Positions 25,868 through 36,741 of a stretch of DNA of 64,000 nucleotides are shown one piece after another. A program made the translations under genes and the position numbers. Each line of letters begins with the position of its first letter. Positions within the stretch are counted from its first letter, which is position 1. The stretch lies in NCBI GenBank assembly GCA_947184155.2, contig CAMXCT020001013.1, positions 116,001-180,000 on the forward strand. The letters are read 5' to 3'. This DNA is from Cladocopium goreaui. Taxonomy: Eukaryota; Sar; Dinophyceae; Suessiales; Symbiodiniaceae. The notes under the pieces were generated by a model that ran no database searches, was not told where the DNA came from, and saw only the letters and a program-made list of their open reading frames with translations.

Positions 25868-26553
25868 TGGGTTTCACCATTTTCAGATTCGCCTAATCGG
25901 TGTAATCGACTTAGACCTGCGGATAGAGAATGCCAAGTTCATTTTCACAAAGCTACCAATCGCAAAGACTTCAGGCTTTGTCCAATTCCCACACGTGGCT
26001 TTATCTGAAAATCCACTTGTCAATCAGTTGTTTCTCTTTTGTTGAAACAAACCATCATCTTGCCATATTGCTTACCATTGTTTGATAGCGGTGGTAAGTT
26101 CCCCAGTCTCACACACACCCATGGTCACTATTGGTGAAATCCCAATGTTTGACCAAGGAATGTCAAGTCAACCAATCAAACATGGTTATGTAAATCCCAG
26201 CTACTTCTCCATTTAAGAAGAGCAAATTCACCATTCTTCACCATATTGTTGATGGCTTAAACCATAATGTTTTTCCCATGTTGATGGCTTAAAAGGTGAC
26301 ATTCTTCACACATTTTTACTCGGTTTTCATGGGTAAATTCATGTAAATTCCATGATCTTCCTGTGAAATTTACCATAAACTTAGGTTTATACTATTACTA
26401 AATAGGTTATTAAATCCTAGGAATGTAAGGTTTTGATCGGTATCTTCAGGTTTACCATTGAAATCCGTGAAATACCATTACTATATTACTTCCATTTCAA
26501 TGGCCTTATTCTTCATGGTGAAACCATCCGTTTTCACCATGTTCGGTCGACAC

Positions 26554-26646
26554 GTCTTCGCCTCAGAAGACGCTTGGCGATGGTCCTGCTTCAGCTGCAA
26601 CTTCAACGCGAACCTGGCGGATTTCATCACCGGTGAAACTGGAAAG
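26554..26646 (-). CDS. Kinase exon: ATP-binding lysine (FALK)
   Basis: This 93-nt exon encodes FPVSPVMKSARFALKLQLKQ followed by DHRQASSEAK. FALK corresponds to the VAIK/AMK motif of strand beta-3, whose lysine contacts the ATP phosphates. Two acceptors are possible: CTCCCAG|C (26646), which keeps phase with the preceding insert exon, and TTTCCAG|TT (26638), which would let the Gly-loop exon join with about 14 residues between loop and lysine, the usual spacing, if one G is shared. The donor AC|GTGTCG leaves phase 2, and the next exon starts with the single T needed to complete Thr. Confidence 0.82.
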
Positions 26647-26671
26647 CTGGGAGTGGTGGATTAAACGGATT

Positions 26672-26797
26672 AATACTACTGTGGATGGTTGCGAAATCCT
26701 GCACCAGTTGATAGGTGGTAAACATCCCATTATTTATATGGTTTCAACCATCCGTTTGGTGGTGCAGGATTTCGCAACCATCAACAGTAGTGATATG
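26672..26797. mobile_element. Palindromic element, TGGTTGCGAAATCCTGCACCA family
   Basis: GATGGTTGCGAAATCCTGCA mirrors TGCAGGATTTCGCAACCATC. A partial relative is at 15352-15450. Confidence 0.6.
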
Positions 26798-27390
26798 ATT
26801 AATCATAGAGTTACTGGTAATAATCAAAATATATCAAGATATAGGATTGATTTTTGATATCTATAAATGGTGGATATTAATCATCGATTTTGTATTGATT
26901 GATATGATTCATCCATATTAGTTCAAAATAGTTAAATATAAATATTGCTCTATAAGAATATAGTGAACGCTAGTTTACAATAGTGAGAGTGATTCATGTC
27001 GGATTTTCGCCCTTGAGAATGGACACATGATGCAAATAGGAATGATTAATATGCAATTAATGATCGGAAATGACGATCAATACTCATGTTGAGTTCATAT
27101 TCAAAATTAGCCCCGGGTTCATCAACAAACAAAGTTTGGCAATGCTGCTTTGGTTGTCCCCGCCCTATTTTTTTTCACAGGTGCGACCCCCCCAAAAAAA
27201 CAACACCAATGCCCTGAAGGGATGTCCCATGTCCCTAGTTTTGTGAGTTGGGGAGTTGGGGGGGACTCGTATACCTTCATTTGCCTTCTAGAGGGGGTTA
27301 CTAATGCGAACTTGGCAGTAGAGATTTCAACTTAGCAATTTTAGGCCTTCATCTCATTGCAGCAAGAAAGTCAAGATTGTGCAGGTTCAC

Positions 27391-27550
27391 TCCGGCTCCC
27401 ATAGCTGTTGCCACGAACTGTTCACGTCCTTGCATGGCACGGCCACCACTTGTCCGCCCTCAAGTGCCACGGCGCCCTCCAGGCCCCCTGTGCTATTCCA
27501 CTTGCACAGGTTCTTAATACATCCGCTCTCAGGTGCCACCGATGGAAATC
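27391..27550 (-). CDS. Kinase gene exon, insert between Gly loop and ATP lysine (candidate)
   Basis: This 160-nt exon runs from a pyrimidine-rich CTTCTCCAG acceptor to a GA|GTGAAC donor. It reads FPSVAPESGCIKNLCKWNST, then a Gly/Val-rich stretch, and ends WQQLWEP. Its two leading nucleotides complete the codon left by the exon at 28131, and its two trailing nucleotides are completed by the C that starts the FALK exon when the acceptor at 26647-26648 is used. No domain was recognised. The two insert exons together would add roughly 80 residues between Gly loop and ATP lysine, which is unusual for the fold; they could also be alternative exons or belong to a nested transcript. Confidence 0.55.
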
Positions 27551-27629
27551 CTGGAGAAGTGCCACCTTTCTAAAAATCCCTCCATCCCTGAGAAATGGAG
27601 GTTTTAATGGATTTAACATACATTATCTA

Positions 27630-27737
27630 TACCCTCTGGTAAACTAGCGTAACTATGGAACATCACCATGCTATTAATGGGTAAATCCACTATTTCTATG
27701 GCAATTTTCAATAGCTATGTTAGTTTACCAGAGGGTA
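27630..27737. mobile_element. Introner-like palindromic element, TACCCTCTGG family
   Basis: Ends TACCCTCTGGTAAACTAGC and TTAGTTTACCAGAGGGTA, both well preserved. It lies in the intron between the two kinase insert exons. Confidence 0.75.
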
Positions 27738-28130
27738 AATGGTGGATTTTCCATTGCCATGTTTGATTACCGGAAAGTAACATTCAAAAATACAAAGGAA
27801 TGTAACCCCGAATAACCATTGGTATCCATCTATAACCATTTATATATTACCAACTGTTTACGGTTAGTATCCCTTACTAAACCATTGCGACTAGTTCACT
27901 AACTTCAAACTTGGGGCAATTGGGACATACCTCTTACATTCACCAACATTCCACTGACGCCATGTGAGGTCATGGAATACTTCATCCAGATCATTTCCCA
28001 TCATCATATCCACATGAAAAACCACCATGCTTGTTGCTTCAATCTCACATTTCATGGTTCAGTCACAGTTTACAGATGTTTACAGTACATCACATGATAT
28101 CACATGTTCCTTTCATTCATCATGAATTAC

Positions 28131-28209
28131 GAAAATTTGGGATTTCCCAGGTGAAGCCCATGAAATCCCCAGCTTCGGTGAAAACATCCACCTCTGCGCC
28201 CTCTTGGGG
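28131..28209 (-). CDS. Kinase gene exon, insert between Gly loop and ATP lysine (candidate)
   Basis: This 79-nt exon encodes 26 residues beginning PQEGAEVDVFTEAGDF, with no family match. Acceptor GCGCAG|CCC gives phase 0, matching the end of the Gly-loop exon, and donor TTTTC|GTAATT leaves one nucleotide that pairs with the two leading nucleotides of the exon at 27550. Earlier AG sites could extend it upstream. Between Gly loop and ATP lysine a kinase normally has about a dozen residues, so including this exon implies a large insert or an alternative transcript. The opposite strand is partly open too. The call rests on phase agreement. Confidence 0.5.
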
Positions 28210-29138
28210 CTGCGCCAGATGCTGCTGGCCGCATCGCGTGGCAGCTCGACCTCCAATGGGGAGGCCAATGGGGAGGCCAGAGCTCGAAACACATGGAGGT
28301 TTATAGCTGGGAACATCATAGGCACATGGAAAAATATGGAAAAATATGGGAGAATATGGGAGAAAATGGGAAAATCCAGCAGTGAGTCAGTTCTGGCCCG
28401 AAATACCAGTGATAAAGTCAGTGAAATAAGACCAAATGGAATGACAAGCCCATGTTTTTACCATTCATACTTGGGTAAAGGGCATGAACTGTGGACTCTG
28501 ATGTTCCCCATGAACAAATTGATATCGATTATATTGGTTGGTATATTGGTTAGTATAGTGGTTAGTATCCCCCAACTAATCATCAACCGGGGTTTAGTAG
28601 CCACTGCTCACTCAGCCCAACCATGGTAAATACATGTAAATAAATAGGTGATATGTGAAATTCTCAATGACTTAAGGCTAAGAACTGGGTTATATTTAGG
28701 GTAACCACATTTCCAGGCTAAATCATGGCTCCATAGTGAAGGTCAATAAGGCTAAAACATGGTGTGATATGTTAGATTGGCCCAAGAGTGTCTTACAAAA
28801 CATTGTGAGGGGATGACTGCCAGCTTGATTTACCCATGGTTTCTATCCCACAAAGTCAAGTAGTTGTTTCTCAAGCCAAACCAAGAGCATCGAACATGGC
28901 GAGTAAAATCGCCATTGAACATGTCCACTGCCATGGCACCCAGCTATCGTGTGGCGCAACTAGGTCCCCATTGGAAAACGCTAGCACGGAAGTTTTGGAT
29001 GAGCCCTGACCTGAATGGCAACATGCGGGGTTCTATCTAAATGTGAAAAGTGCCTATTTTCTAAGACAGTGACCCAAAAACTGACCAAAATCAGCAAACC
29101 CAATGTGCACTAACATGGCACCTGCAATGTGTGTATCC

Positions 29139-29159
29139 TAATGTTGGTTCCTGATTAGT
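29139..29159 (+). repeat. Left terminal inverted repeat
   Basis: The 21 bases are inverted and complementary to 49021-49041 except at position 10. The match stops on the inner side, where the left end goes on as a C-rich tract and the right end does not. Confidence 0.82.
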
Positions 29160-29318
29160 GTGTGGCCCCCCCCTCAAACTATATCTAGACTCTCTTTAAA
29201 GTGGACAATCAAAAAAATTCTTCCCAAAAAAAAAACATATCCTCAATTAAGTAAGGATTTCAATTGGCTACAATAATTGAAAACTAATTACTATTGTTTT
29301 TTTGTCGATGAAGTTGTG

Positions 29319-30196
29319 GTATTTGTAGTACTTGTAGTACTTGTAGTACTTGTAGTATTTGTAGTACTTGTAGTACTTGTAGTACTTGTAGTATTTGTAG
29401 TACTTGTAGTACTTGTAGTACTTGTAGTATTTGTAGTACTTGTAGTACTTGTAGTACTTGTAGTACTTGTAGTACTTGTAGTATTTGTAGTACTTGTAGT
29501 ACTTCTAGTACTTGTAGTACTTGTAGTACTTGTAGTACTTGTAGTACTTGTAGTAATTGTAGTATTTGTAGTACTTGTAGTACTTGTAGTATTTGTAGTA
29601 CTTGTAGTACTTGTAGTACTTGTAGTACTTGTAGTACTTGTAGTACTTGTAGTACTTGTAGTACTTGTAGTACTTGTAGTACTTGTAGTAATTACTTGTA
29701 GTACTTGTAGTGCGTGTAGTACTTGTAGTACTTGTAGTACTTGTAGTACTTGTAGTACTTGTAGTACTTGTAGTACTTGTAGTAGTTGTAGTATTTGTAG
29801 TATTTGTAGTACTTGTAGTACTTGTAGTACTTGTAGTACTTGTAGTACTTGTAGTACTTGTAGTACTTGTAGTACTTGTAGTACTTGTAGTACTGGTAGT
29901 ACTTGTAGTACTTGTAGTACTTGTAGTACTTGTAGTACTTGTAGTACTTGTAGTACTTGTAGTACTTGTAGTACTTGTAGTACTTGTAGTACTTGTAGTA
30001 CTTGTAGTACTTGTAGAACTTGTAGTACTTGTAGTACTTGTAGTACTTGTAGTACTTGTAGTACTTGTAGTACTTGTAGTACTTGTAGTACTTGTAGTAC
30101 TTGTAGTGCTTGTAGTATTTGTAGTACTTGTGGTACTTGTGGTACTTGTAGTACTTGCAGTACTTGTAGTACTAGTAGTACTTGTAGTACTTGTAG
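29319..30196. repeat. 9-bp tandem array (TAGTACTTG)n
   Basis: Nearly 100 copies of a 9-bp unit with scattered point changes. Because the unit is a multiple of three, long open frames of Val/Leu or Cys/Ser/Thr run through it; these are by-products. It lies about 180 bp inside the left terminus and has no counterpart at the right end. A few degenerate units recur before ORF-A (30495-30580) and beside its inverted copy (about 37870-37965). Confidence 0.9.
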
Positions 30197-30470
30197 CTCA
30201 TGCTCAGCCCATGCTCATGCTCAGCCAATGCTCATGCTCAGCCAGCTCATGCTCAGCCAGCTCATGCTCAGCCCATGCTCATGCTCAGCTCATGCTCATG
30301 CTCAGCCAGCTCATGCTCAGCCCATGCTCATGCTCAGCTCATGCTCATGCTCAGCCAGCTCATGCTCAGCCCATGCTCATGCTCAGCTCATGCTCATGCT
30401 CAGCTCATGCTCATGTTCAGCTCATGCCCAGCACATGCTCAGCTCATGCTCAGCCCATGTCTAGCTTAAG
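30196..30470. repeat. CATGCTCAGC-type tandem array 1
   Basis: Irregular repeats of GCTCATGCTCAGCC, mixing 6-bp (CTCATG) and 9-bp steps. It abuts the 9-bp array and stands about 200 bp upstream of ORF-A. It is rich in CTCAG. Confidence 0.9.
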
Positions 30471-30673
30471 GTCAGCTAAAGCTTAGTTCTGGTATGTGTA
30501 GTACTTGTAATTAGCAGTTACTTGTAATTAGTATTTGTTGTATGTTTAGCACTTGGAGTGTTTATAGTTTTGTGTAGTACTTCAGTGTATTTCATTGAGG
30601 TGACTGCTGCAGCTTTAGCACCTCAAATTTTCCTTAGGCTAAGGTGACAGCCCTCAGCTAGTGACTCTAAGCC

Positions 30674-31708
30674 ATGAGCAAGGGAGGCAAGAAGGGCAAG
30701 TGCACTGTCTCAGGCAAGGCCATGTCTCAGAAGGGGCTTGAGGTGCAGGACATCTTCATCCAGAGCAACCCTGAGCATTGGGTGGACTATGCCAGGCTCA
30801 GAACTGAGGAGCCAAAGGTCCATTGCCCTAATGGACACTTAGTTTACCTCAGTCGAATTCCTTGGCAGTCAGGATGCAGGGATTGCTCAGGCGTAAATGG
30901 ATGGCCTCTCTATGTCCTCAGAGAGTACTACTCTCAGATTCTGAACATGGAGCCTTTGCCTTGGCATGCAGCCTGCAAGCCAAAGTTCCACGTTGCTCAG
31001 TTTGTGGGCAAAGGTAGATGGCTTAACGACAGGCAAGCTCAGGGCGAGGGGAATGCTGAGCCTGCTGCTCAGGCTACTCCTCAGCCTGGTGGCAATGCAC
31101 CTCAGCCTCCTCCTGGTATTGGCAAAGGCAAAGGAAAGCCTCAGGCTGCTGTGCAGGCACCTCAGGCACCTGAGCTGCTCATCCTCAAGAGCTTGGACCC
31201 TCAGGAGAAGCTGCCTGCTCTTTTGGCTCATTTGCATCAGGAGCATGATGGTGACTTCTTAGAGGATCTCAGCAAGCTCCAGGACGAGATCCTCGTCTGG
31301 TTGCCTAAGGTGATCCAGGGAAAGGAGGCTCAGATGGCCAGGCATGCTCAGCTTGTCGAAGACGGGAAGATGATGACTGCTGAGATCGTGCAGCTGAATG
31401 ATTTTCAGTCTGGCCTGGTGGAGCTTGCTGAGAAGTTGCAAAAGGAGTCTGAGAAGAAGAAGGAGGCTCAGGAGGAGAAGATTCTCAGTTGCATGGAAAG
31501 CCAGCAGATCGACTTGGACAAGGTGGACTGGGATCAGCTGAAGCTGCTGTGGGAGAAGAAGAAGGCAGCTCAGTCTCAAGGATCCTCAGCATCAGCTGCA
31601 GCACCACCTGCAGCACCAGCTGCAGCACCAGGTGATCTGCTCAGCTCTGTGACTACAGGAGACGTTTCTGAGTCCAATGCCAAGAAGGCTAAGACAGAGT
31701 CCACTTAG
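30674..31708 (+). CDS. ORF-A copy 1, zinc-ribbon protein (344 aa)
   Basis: An intact 344-residue ORF of unknown function. A basic N-terminus (MSKGGKKGKC) is followed by a putative zinc ribbon with ligands Cys51, His55, Cys68 and Cys71 (C-x3-H-x12-C-x2-C) around the signature RIPWQSGCRDC, then a YY...PLPWHAACK box to about residue 110. After it come a Gln/Pro/Gly-rich linker (about 120-165), a long charged helical region with heptad-like spacing (about 180-295, likely coiled coil) and an Ala/Pro-rich tail ending in a small basic patch (AKKAKTEST). ORF-B shares the zinc-ribbon block. I infer a nucleic-acid-binding accessory protein of the element; no known family was recognised. Its codons are saturated with CTCAG/CTGAG. 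Confidence 0.8.
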   Translation: MSKGGKKGKCTVSGKAMSQKGLEVQDIFIQSNPEHWVDYARLRTEEPKVHCPNGHLVYLSRIPWQSGCRDCSGVNGWPLYVLREYYSQILNMEPLPWHAACKPKFHVAQFVGKGRWLNDRQAQGEGNAEPAAQATPQPGGNAPQPPPGIGKGKGKPQAAVQAPQAPELLILKSLDPQEKLPALLAHLHQEHDGDFLEDLSKLQDEILVWLPKVIQGKEAQMARHAQLVEDGKMMTAEIVQLNDFQSGLVELAEKLQKESEKKKEAQEEKILSCMESQQIDLDKVDWDQLKLLWEKKKAAQSQGSSASAAAPPAAPAAAPGDLLSSVTTGDVSESNAKKAKTEST

Positions 31709-31969
31709 CACTCTCTAAGAAGATGTGCTTAGGCTGCTGCCTGTTTTTGAAGCTCAGACAAGAGCTGAAGCGATAGAGGTGCAAAATGCAGCACCAGCTT
31801 TGCAAGGGAACTGGTTGCTTGGAGGTGATAGGATAGAGATGTATTTAGACTCAGCACCTATCATATGAGATTTGTCATTGTACATATATTAATTATACAT
31901 ATAGTGATTCTTGGAAGTGTTGCAAGCACTTTGATTTGAGTGCAAGCTCAGCTTTCAGCAGAGAGACGA

Positions 31970-32220
31970 CAAACTCATGCTCATGCCCATGCTCAGCTCA
32001 TGCTCAGCCCATAATCATGCTCAGCCCATGCTCATGCTCAGCCCATGCTCATGCCCAGCCCATAATCATGCTCAGCCCATGCTCATGCTCAGCCCATGCT
32101 CATGCCCAGCCCATGCTCATGCTCAGCCCATGCTCATGCTCAGCTCATGCCCATGCCCATGCTCAGCACATGCTCAGCACATGCTCAGCTCATGCTCAGC
32201 CCATGTTTAGCTTAAGCCCA
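31970..32220. repeat. CATGCTCAGC-type tandem array 2
   Basis: Lies about 260 bp after the ORF-A stop. It mixes CTCATGCTCAGCC, ATAATCATG and CATGCCCATG steps, and the 210-bp repeats follow it. Confidence 0.85.
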
Positions 32221-32261
32221 GCTAAAGCTCAGGAAACACTGAACCAGCTCATGCCCAGCTT

Positions 32262-33016
32262 GCTGCAATAGTGAACCCAGCAAACAAACCTACTAAAGTG
32301 AAATGGAGCCTCTCCTGGTCCAGAATTTTGGAAAATTGTGGAAAAGCTGTTCTTTAATAAGGGTTTAATAAAGGATTGGCTCCTTTGGGAAAGGCTTGGA
32401 GTTTGAATTTGGCAATTTTGGAAAAGGCTTGCTTCTCTTCTGGGCTTCCAGGAGCTGCTCTGGCACAGCTTGCTGCAATAGTGAACCCAGCAAACAAACC
32501 TACTAAAGGGAAATGGAGCCTCTCCTGGTTGGTCCAGGGCCTTGGAAAATTGTGGAAAAGGTGTTCTTTAATAAGGGTTTAATAAGGGATTGGCTTCTTT
32601 GGGAAAGGCTTGGGCTTTGAATTTGGCAATTTTGGAAAAGGCTTGCTTCTCTTCTGGGCTTCCAGGGGCTGCTCTGGCACAGCTTGCTGCAATAGTGAAC
32701 CCAGCAAACAAACTTACTAAAGTGAAATGGAGCCTCTCCTGGTCCAGGGCCTTGGAAAATTGTGGAAAAGCTGTTCTTTAATAAGGGTTTAATAAGGGAT
32801 TGGCTCCTTTGGGAAAGGCTTGCTTCTCTTCTGGGCTTCCAGGAGCTGCTCTGGCACAGCTTGCTGCAATAGTGAACCCAGCAAACAAACCTACTAAAGG
32901 GAAATGGAGCCTCTCCTGGTCCAGTGTTTTGGAAAATTGTGGAAAAGCTGTTTTTAATAAGGATTTAATAAGGGATTGGCTTCTTTGGGAAAGGTTTGGG
33001 CTTTGAATTTGGCAAT
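32262..33016. repeat. About 210-bp tandem repeats, array 1
   Basis: Roughly three and a half units. Each carries TTGCTGCAATAGTGAACCCA, a CTCTCCTGGTCCAG box and TTAATAAGGGTTTAATAAGG. Short open frames (about 63 codons) recur once per unit on both strands and are by-products of the repeat. The array ends directly at the truncated ORF-A copy 2. Confidence 0.9.
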
Positions 33017-33018
33017 CC

Positions 33019-34005
33019 ATGTCTCAGAAGGGGCTTGAGGTGCAGGACATCTTCATCCAGAGCAACCCTGAGCATTGGGTGGACTATGCCAGGCTCAGAA
33101 CTGAGGAGCCAAAGGTCCATTGCCCTAATGGACACTTAGTTTACCTCAGTCGAATTCCTTGGCAGTCAGGATGCAGGGATTGCTCAGGCGTAAATGGATG
33201 GCCTCTCTATGTCCTCAGAGAGTACTACTCTCAGATTCTGAACATGGAGCCTTTGCCTTGGCATGCAGCCTGCAAGCCAAAGTTCCACGTTGCTCAGTTT
33301 GTGGGCAAAGGTAGGTGGCTTAACGACAGGCAAGCTCAGGGCGAGGGGAATGCTGAGCCTGCTGCTCAGGCTACTCCTCAGCCTGGTGGCAATGCACCTC
33401 AGCCTCCTCCTGGTATTGGCAAAGGCAAAGGAAAGCCTCAGGCTGCTGTGCAGGCACCTCAGGCACCTGAGCTGCTCATCCTCAAGAGCTTGGACCCTCA
33501 GGAGAAGCTGCCTGCTCTTTTGGCTCATTTGCATCAGGAGCATGATGGTGACTCCTTAGAGGATCTCAGCAAGCTCCAGGACGAGATCCTCGTCTGGTTG
33601 CCTAAGGTGATCCAGGGAAAGGAGGCTCAGATGGCCAGGCATGCTCAGCTTGTCGAAGACGGGAAGATGATGACTGCTGAGATCATGCAGCTGAATGATT
33701 TTCAGTCTGGCCTGGTGGAGCTTGCTGAGAAGTTGCAAAAGGAGTCTGAGAAGAAGAAGGAGGCTCAGGAGGAGAAGATTCTCAGTTGCATGGAAAGCCA
33801 GCAGATCGACTTGGACAAGGTGGACTGGGATCAGCTGAAGCTGCTGTGGGAGAAGAAGAAGGCAGCTCAGTCTCAAGGATCCTCAGCATCAGCTGCAGCA
33901 CCACCTGCAGCACCAGCTGCAGCACCAGGTGATCTGCTCAGCTCTGTGACTACAGGAGACGTTTCTGAGTCCAATGCCAAGAAGGCTAAGACAGAGTCCA
34001 CTTAG
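33019..34005 (+). CDS. ORF-A copy 2, lacking the first 16 residues (328 aa)
   Basis: Almost identical to copy 1 from its Met17 on, with two visible changes (Phe to Ser near residue 195 and Val to Met near 240 of copy 1). The 210-bp repeat array is fused to it at CCATGTCTCAG, so the native promoter and the basic N-terminus are gone but a start codon remains. The zinc ribbon and helical region are intact. It is followed by the same 3' region, CATGCTCAGC array and 210-bp array as copy 1, which makes it the second unit of a segmental tandem duplication of about 2.3 kb. Confidence 0.75.
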   Translation: MSQKGLEVQDIFIQSNPEHWVDYARLRTEEPKVHCPNGHLVYLSRIPWQSGCRDCSGVNGWPLYVLREYYSQILNMEPLPWHAACKPKFHVAQFVGKGRWLNDRQAQGEGNAEPAAQATPQPGGNAPQPPPGIGKGKGKPQAAVQAPQAPELLILKSLDPQEKLPALLAHLHQEHDGDSLEDLSKLQDEILVWLPKVIQGKEAQMARHAQLVEDGKMMTAEIMQLNDFQSGLVELAEKLQKESEKKKEAQEEKILSCMESQQIDLDKVDWDQLKLLWEKKKAAQSQGSSASAAAPPAAPAAAPGDLLSSVTTGDVSESNAKKAKTEST

Positions 34006-34269
34006 CACTCTCTAAGAAGATGTGCTTAGGCTGCTGCCTGTTTTTGAAGCTCAGACAAGAGCTGAAGCGATAGAGGTGCAAAATGCAGCACCAGCTTTGC
34101 AAGGGAACTGGTTGCTTGGAGGTGATAGGATAGAGATGTATTTAGACTCAGCACCTATCATATGAGATTTGTCATTGTACATATATTAATTATACATATA
34201 GTGATTCTTGGAAGTGTTGCAAGCACTTTGATTTGAGTGCAAGCTCAGCTTTCAGCAGAGAGACGACAA

Positions 34270-34500
34270 ACTCATGCTCATGCCCATGCTCAGCTCATGC
34301 TCAGCCCATAATCATGCTCAGCCCATGCTCATGCTCATGCCCAGCCCATAATCATGCTCAGCCCATGCTCATGCTCAGCCCATGCTCATGCCCAGCCCAT
34401 GCTCATGCTCAGCCCATGCTCATGCTCAGCTCATGCCCATGCCCATGCTCAGCACATGCTCAGCACATGCTCAGCTCATGCTCAGCCCATGTTTAGCTTA
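34270..34500. repeat. CATGCTCAGC-type tandem array 3
   Basis: The counterpart of array 2 behind ORF-A copy 2, slightly shorter. Confidence 0.85.
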
Positions 34501-34544
34501 AGCCCAGCTAAAGCTCAGGAAACACTGAACCAGCTCATGCCCAG

Positions 34545-36180
34545 CTTGCTGCAATAGTGAACCCAGCAAACAAACCTACTAAAGTGAAATGGAGCCTCTC
34601 CTGGTCCAGAATTTTGGAAAATTGTGGAAAAGCTGTTCTTTAATAAGGGTTTAATAAAGGATTGGCTCCTTTGGGAAAGGCTTGGGCTTTGAATTTGGCA
34701 ATTTTGGAAATGGCTTGCTTCTCTTCTGGGCTTCCAGGAGCTGCTCTGGCACAGCTTGCTGCAATAGTGAACCCAGCAAACAAACCTACTAAAGTGAACT
34801 GGAGCCTCTCCTGGTCCAGGGCCTTGGAAAATTGTGGAAAAGCTGTTCTTTAATAAGGGTTTAATAAGGGATTGGCTTCTTTGGGAAAGGCTTGGGCTTT
34901 GAATTTGGCAATTTTGGAAATGGCTTGCTTCTCTTCTGGGCTTCCAGGGGCTGCTCTGGCACAGCTTGCTGCAATAGTGAACCCAGCAAACAAACTTACT
35001 AAAGTGAAATGGAGCCTCTCCTGGTCCAGGGCCTTGGAAAATTGTGGAAAAGCTGTTCTTTAATAAGGGTTTAATAAAGGATTGGCTCCTTTGGGAAAGG
35101 CTTGGACTTTGAATTTGGCAATTGCCATTGGAAAAGGCTTGCTTCTATTCTGGGCTTCCAGGAGCTGCTCTGGCACAGCTTGCTGCAATAGTGAACCCAG
35201 CAAACAAACCTACTAAAGTGAAATGGAGCCTCTCCTGGCCCAGGGTTTTGGAAAATTGTGGAAAAGCTGTTCTTTAATAAGGGTTTAATAAAGGATTGGC
35301 TCCTTTGGGAAAGGCTTGGAGTTTGAATTTGGCATTTTTGGAAATGGCTTGCTTCTCTTCTGGGCTTCCCGGGGCTGCTCTGGCACAGCTTGCTGCAATA
35401 GTGAACCCAGCAAACAAACTTACTAAAGTGAAATGGAGCCTCTCCTGGTCCAGGGCCTTGGAAAATTGTGGAAAAGCTGTTCTTTAATAAGGGTTTAATA
35501 AGGGATTGGCTCCTTTGGGAAAGGCTTGGGCTTTGAATTTGGCAATTTTGGAAAAGGCTTGCTTCTCTTCTGGGCTTCCAGGAGCTGCTCTGGCACAGCT
35601 TGCTGCAATAGTGAACCCAGCAAACAAACCTACTAAAGTGAACTGGAGCCTCTCCTGGTCCAGGGCCTTGGAAAATTGTGGAAAAGCTGTTCTTTAATAA
35701 GGGTTTAATAAGGGATTGGCTTCTTTGGGAAAGGCTTGGAGTTTGAATTTGGCAATTTTGGAAAAGGCTTGCTTCTCTTCTGGGCTTCCCGGGGCTGCTC
35801 TGGCACAGCTTGCTGCAATAGTGAACCCAGCAAACAAACTTACTAAAGTGAAATGGAGCCTCTCCTGGTCCAGGGCCTTGGAAAATTGTGGAAAAGCTGT
35901 TCTTTAATAAGGGTTTAATAAGGGATTGGCTCCTTTGGGAAAGGCTTGGAGTTTGAATTTGGCAATTGCCTTTGGAAAAGGCTTGCTTCTCTTCTGGGCT
36001 TCCAGGAGCTGCTCTGGCACAGCTTGCTGCAATAGTGAACCCAGCAAACAAACCTACTAAAGGGAAATGGAGCCTCTCCTGGTCCAGTGTTTTGGAAAAT
36101 TGTGGAAAAGCTGTTTTTAATAAGGATTTAATAAGGGATTGGCTTCTTTGGGAAAGGTTTGGGCTTTGAATTTGGCAATC
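34545..36180. repeat. About 210-bp tandem repeats, array 2
   Basis: About eight units with a period of 210 or 214 bp. It has the same end junction onto CCATGTCTCAG of an ORF-A copy as array 1. The minus strand is open for 370 codons across it, a frame made by the repeat. Confidence 0.9.
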
Positions 36181-36181
36181 C

Positions 36182-36440
36182 ATGTCTCAGAAGGGGCTTG
36201 AGGTGCAGGACATCTTCATCCAGAGCAACCCTGAGCATTGGGTGGACTATGCCAGGCTCAGAACTGAGGAGCCAAAGGTCCATTGCCCTAATGGACACTT
36301 AGTTTACCTCAGTCGAATTCCTTGGCAGTCAGGATGCAGGGATTGCTCAGGCGTAAATGGATGGCCTCTCTATGTCCTCAGAGAGTACTACTCTCAGATT
36401 CTGAACATGGAGCCTTTGCCTTGGCATGCAGCCTGCAAGC
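36182..36440 (+). pseudogene. ORF-A fragment (copy 3, 5' part only)
   Basis: Carries the MSQKGLEVQ start through the zinc ribbon to HAACK, then breaks off at 36440 where an inverted copy of the ORF-A 3' region begins (ATGATTATGGG and on). The frame ends six codons later. It is the third unit of the duplication, cut by an inversion breakpoint. Confidence 0.8.
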
Positions 36441-36741
36441 ATGATTATGGGTTGCTCTGAACTGAGCATGGGCATGAGCATGAGTTTGTTGTCTCGCTGC
36501 TGAAAGCTGAGCTTGCACTCAAATCAAAGTGCTTGCAACACTTCCAAGAATCACTATATGTATAATTAATATATGTACAATGACAAATCTCATATGATAG
36601 GTGCTGAGTCTAAATACATCTCTATCCTATCACCTCCAGTTCCCTTGCAAAGCTGGTGCTGCATTTTGCACCTCTATCGCCTCAGCTCTTGTCTGAGCTT
36701 CAAAAACAGGCAGCAGCCTAAGCACATCTCCTTAGAGAGTG

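Noticed and set aside
29319-30196. CRISPR-like array
   Set aside because: The repeats are contiguous without spacers and the setting is eukaryotic.
29277-30486. Long plus-strand frames of 395 and 258 codons made of Val-Leu-Val or Cys-Ser-Thr repeats
   Set aside because: They are the direct translation of a 9-bp tandem array and its neighbouring CATGCTCAGC array; several frames are open at once, so there is no sign of selection for one.
30887-31579. Antisense frames (119 and 106 codons) opposite ORF-A, repeated at each copy
   Set aside because: Leu/Arg-rich shadows of the CTCAG-dense sense strand; they recur only because ORF-A is duplicated.
35071-36183. Minus-strand frame of 370 codons, and many frames of about 63 to 170 codons on both strands in the 210-bp arrays
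   Set aside because: They repeat once per unit and come from a repeat period that often keeps frame; no domain and no own start region.
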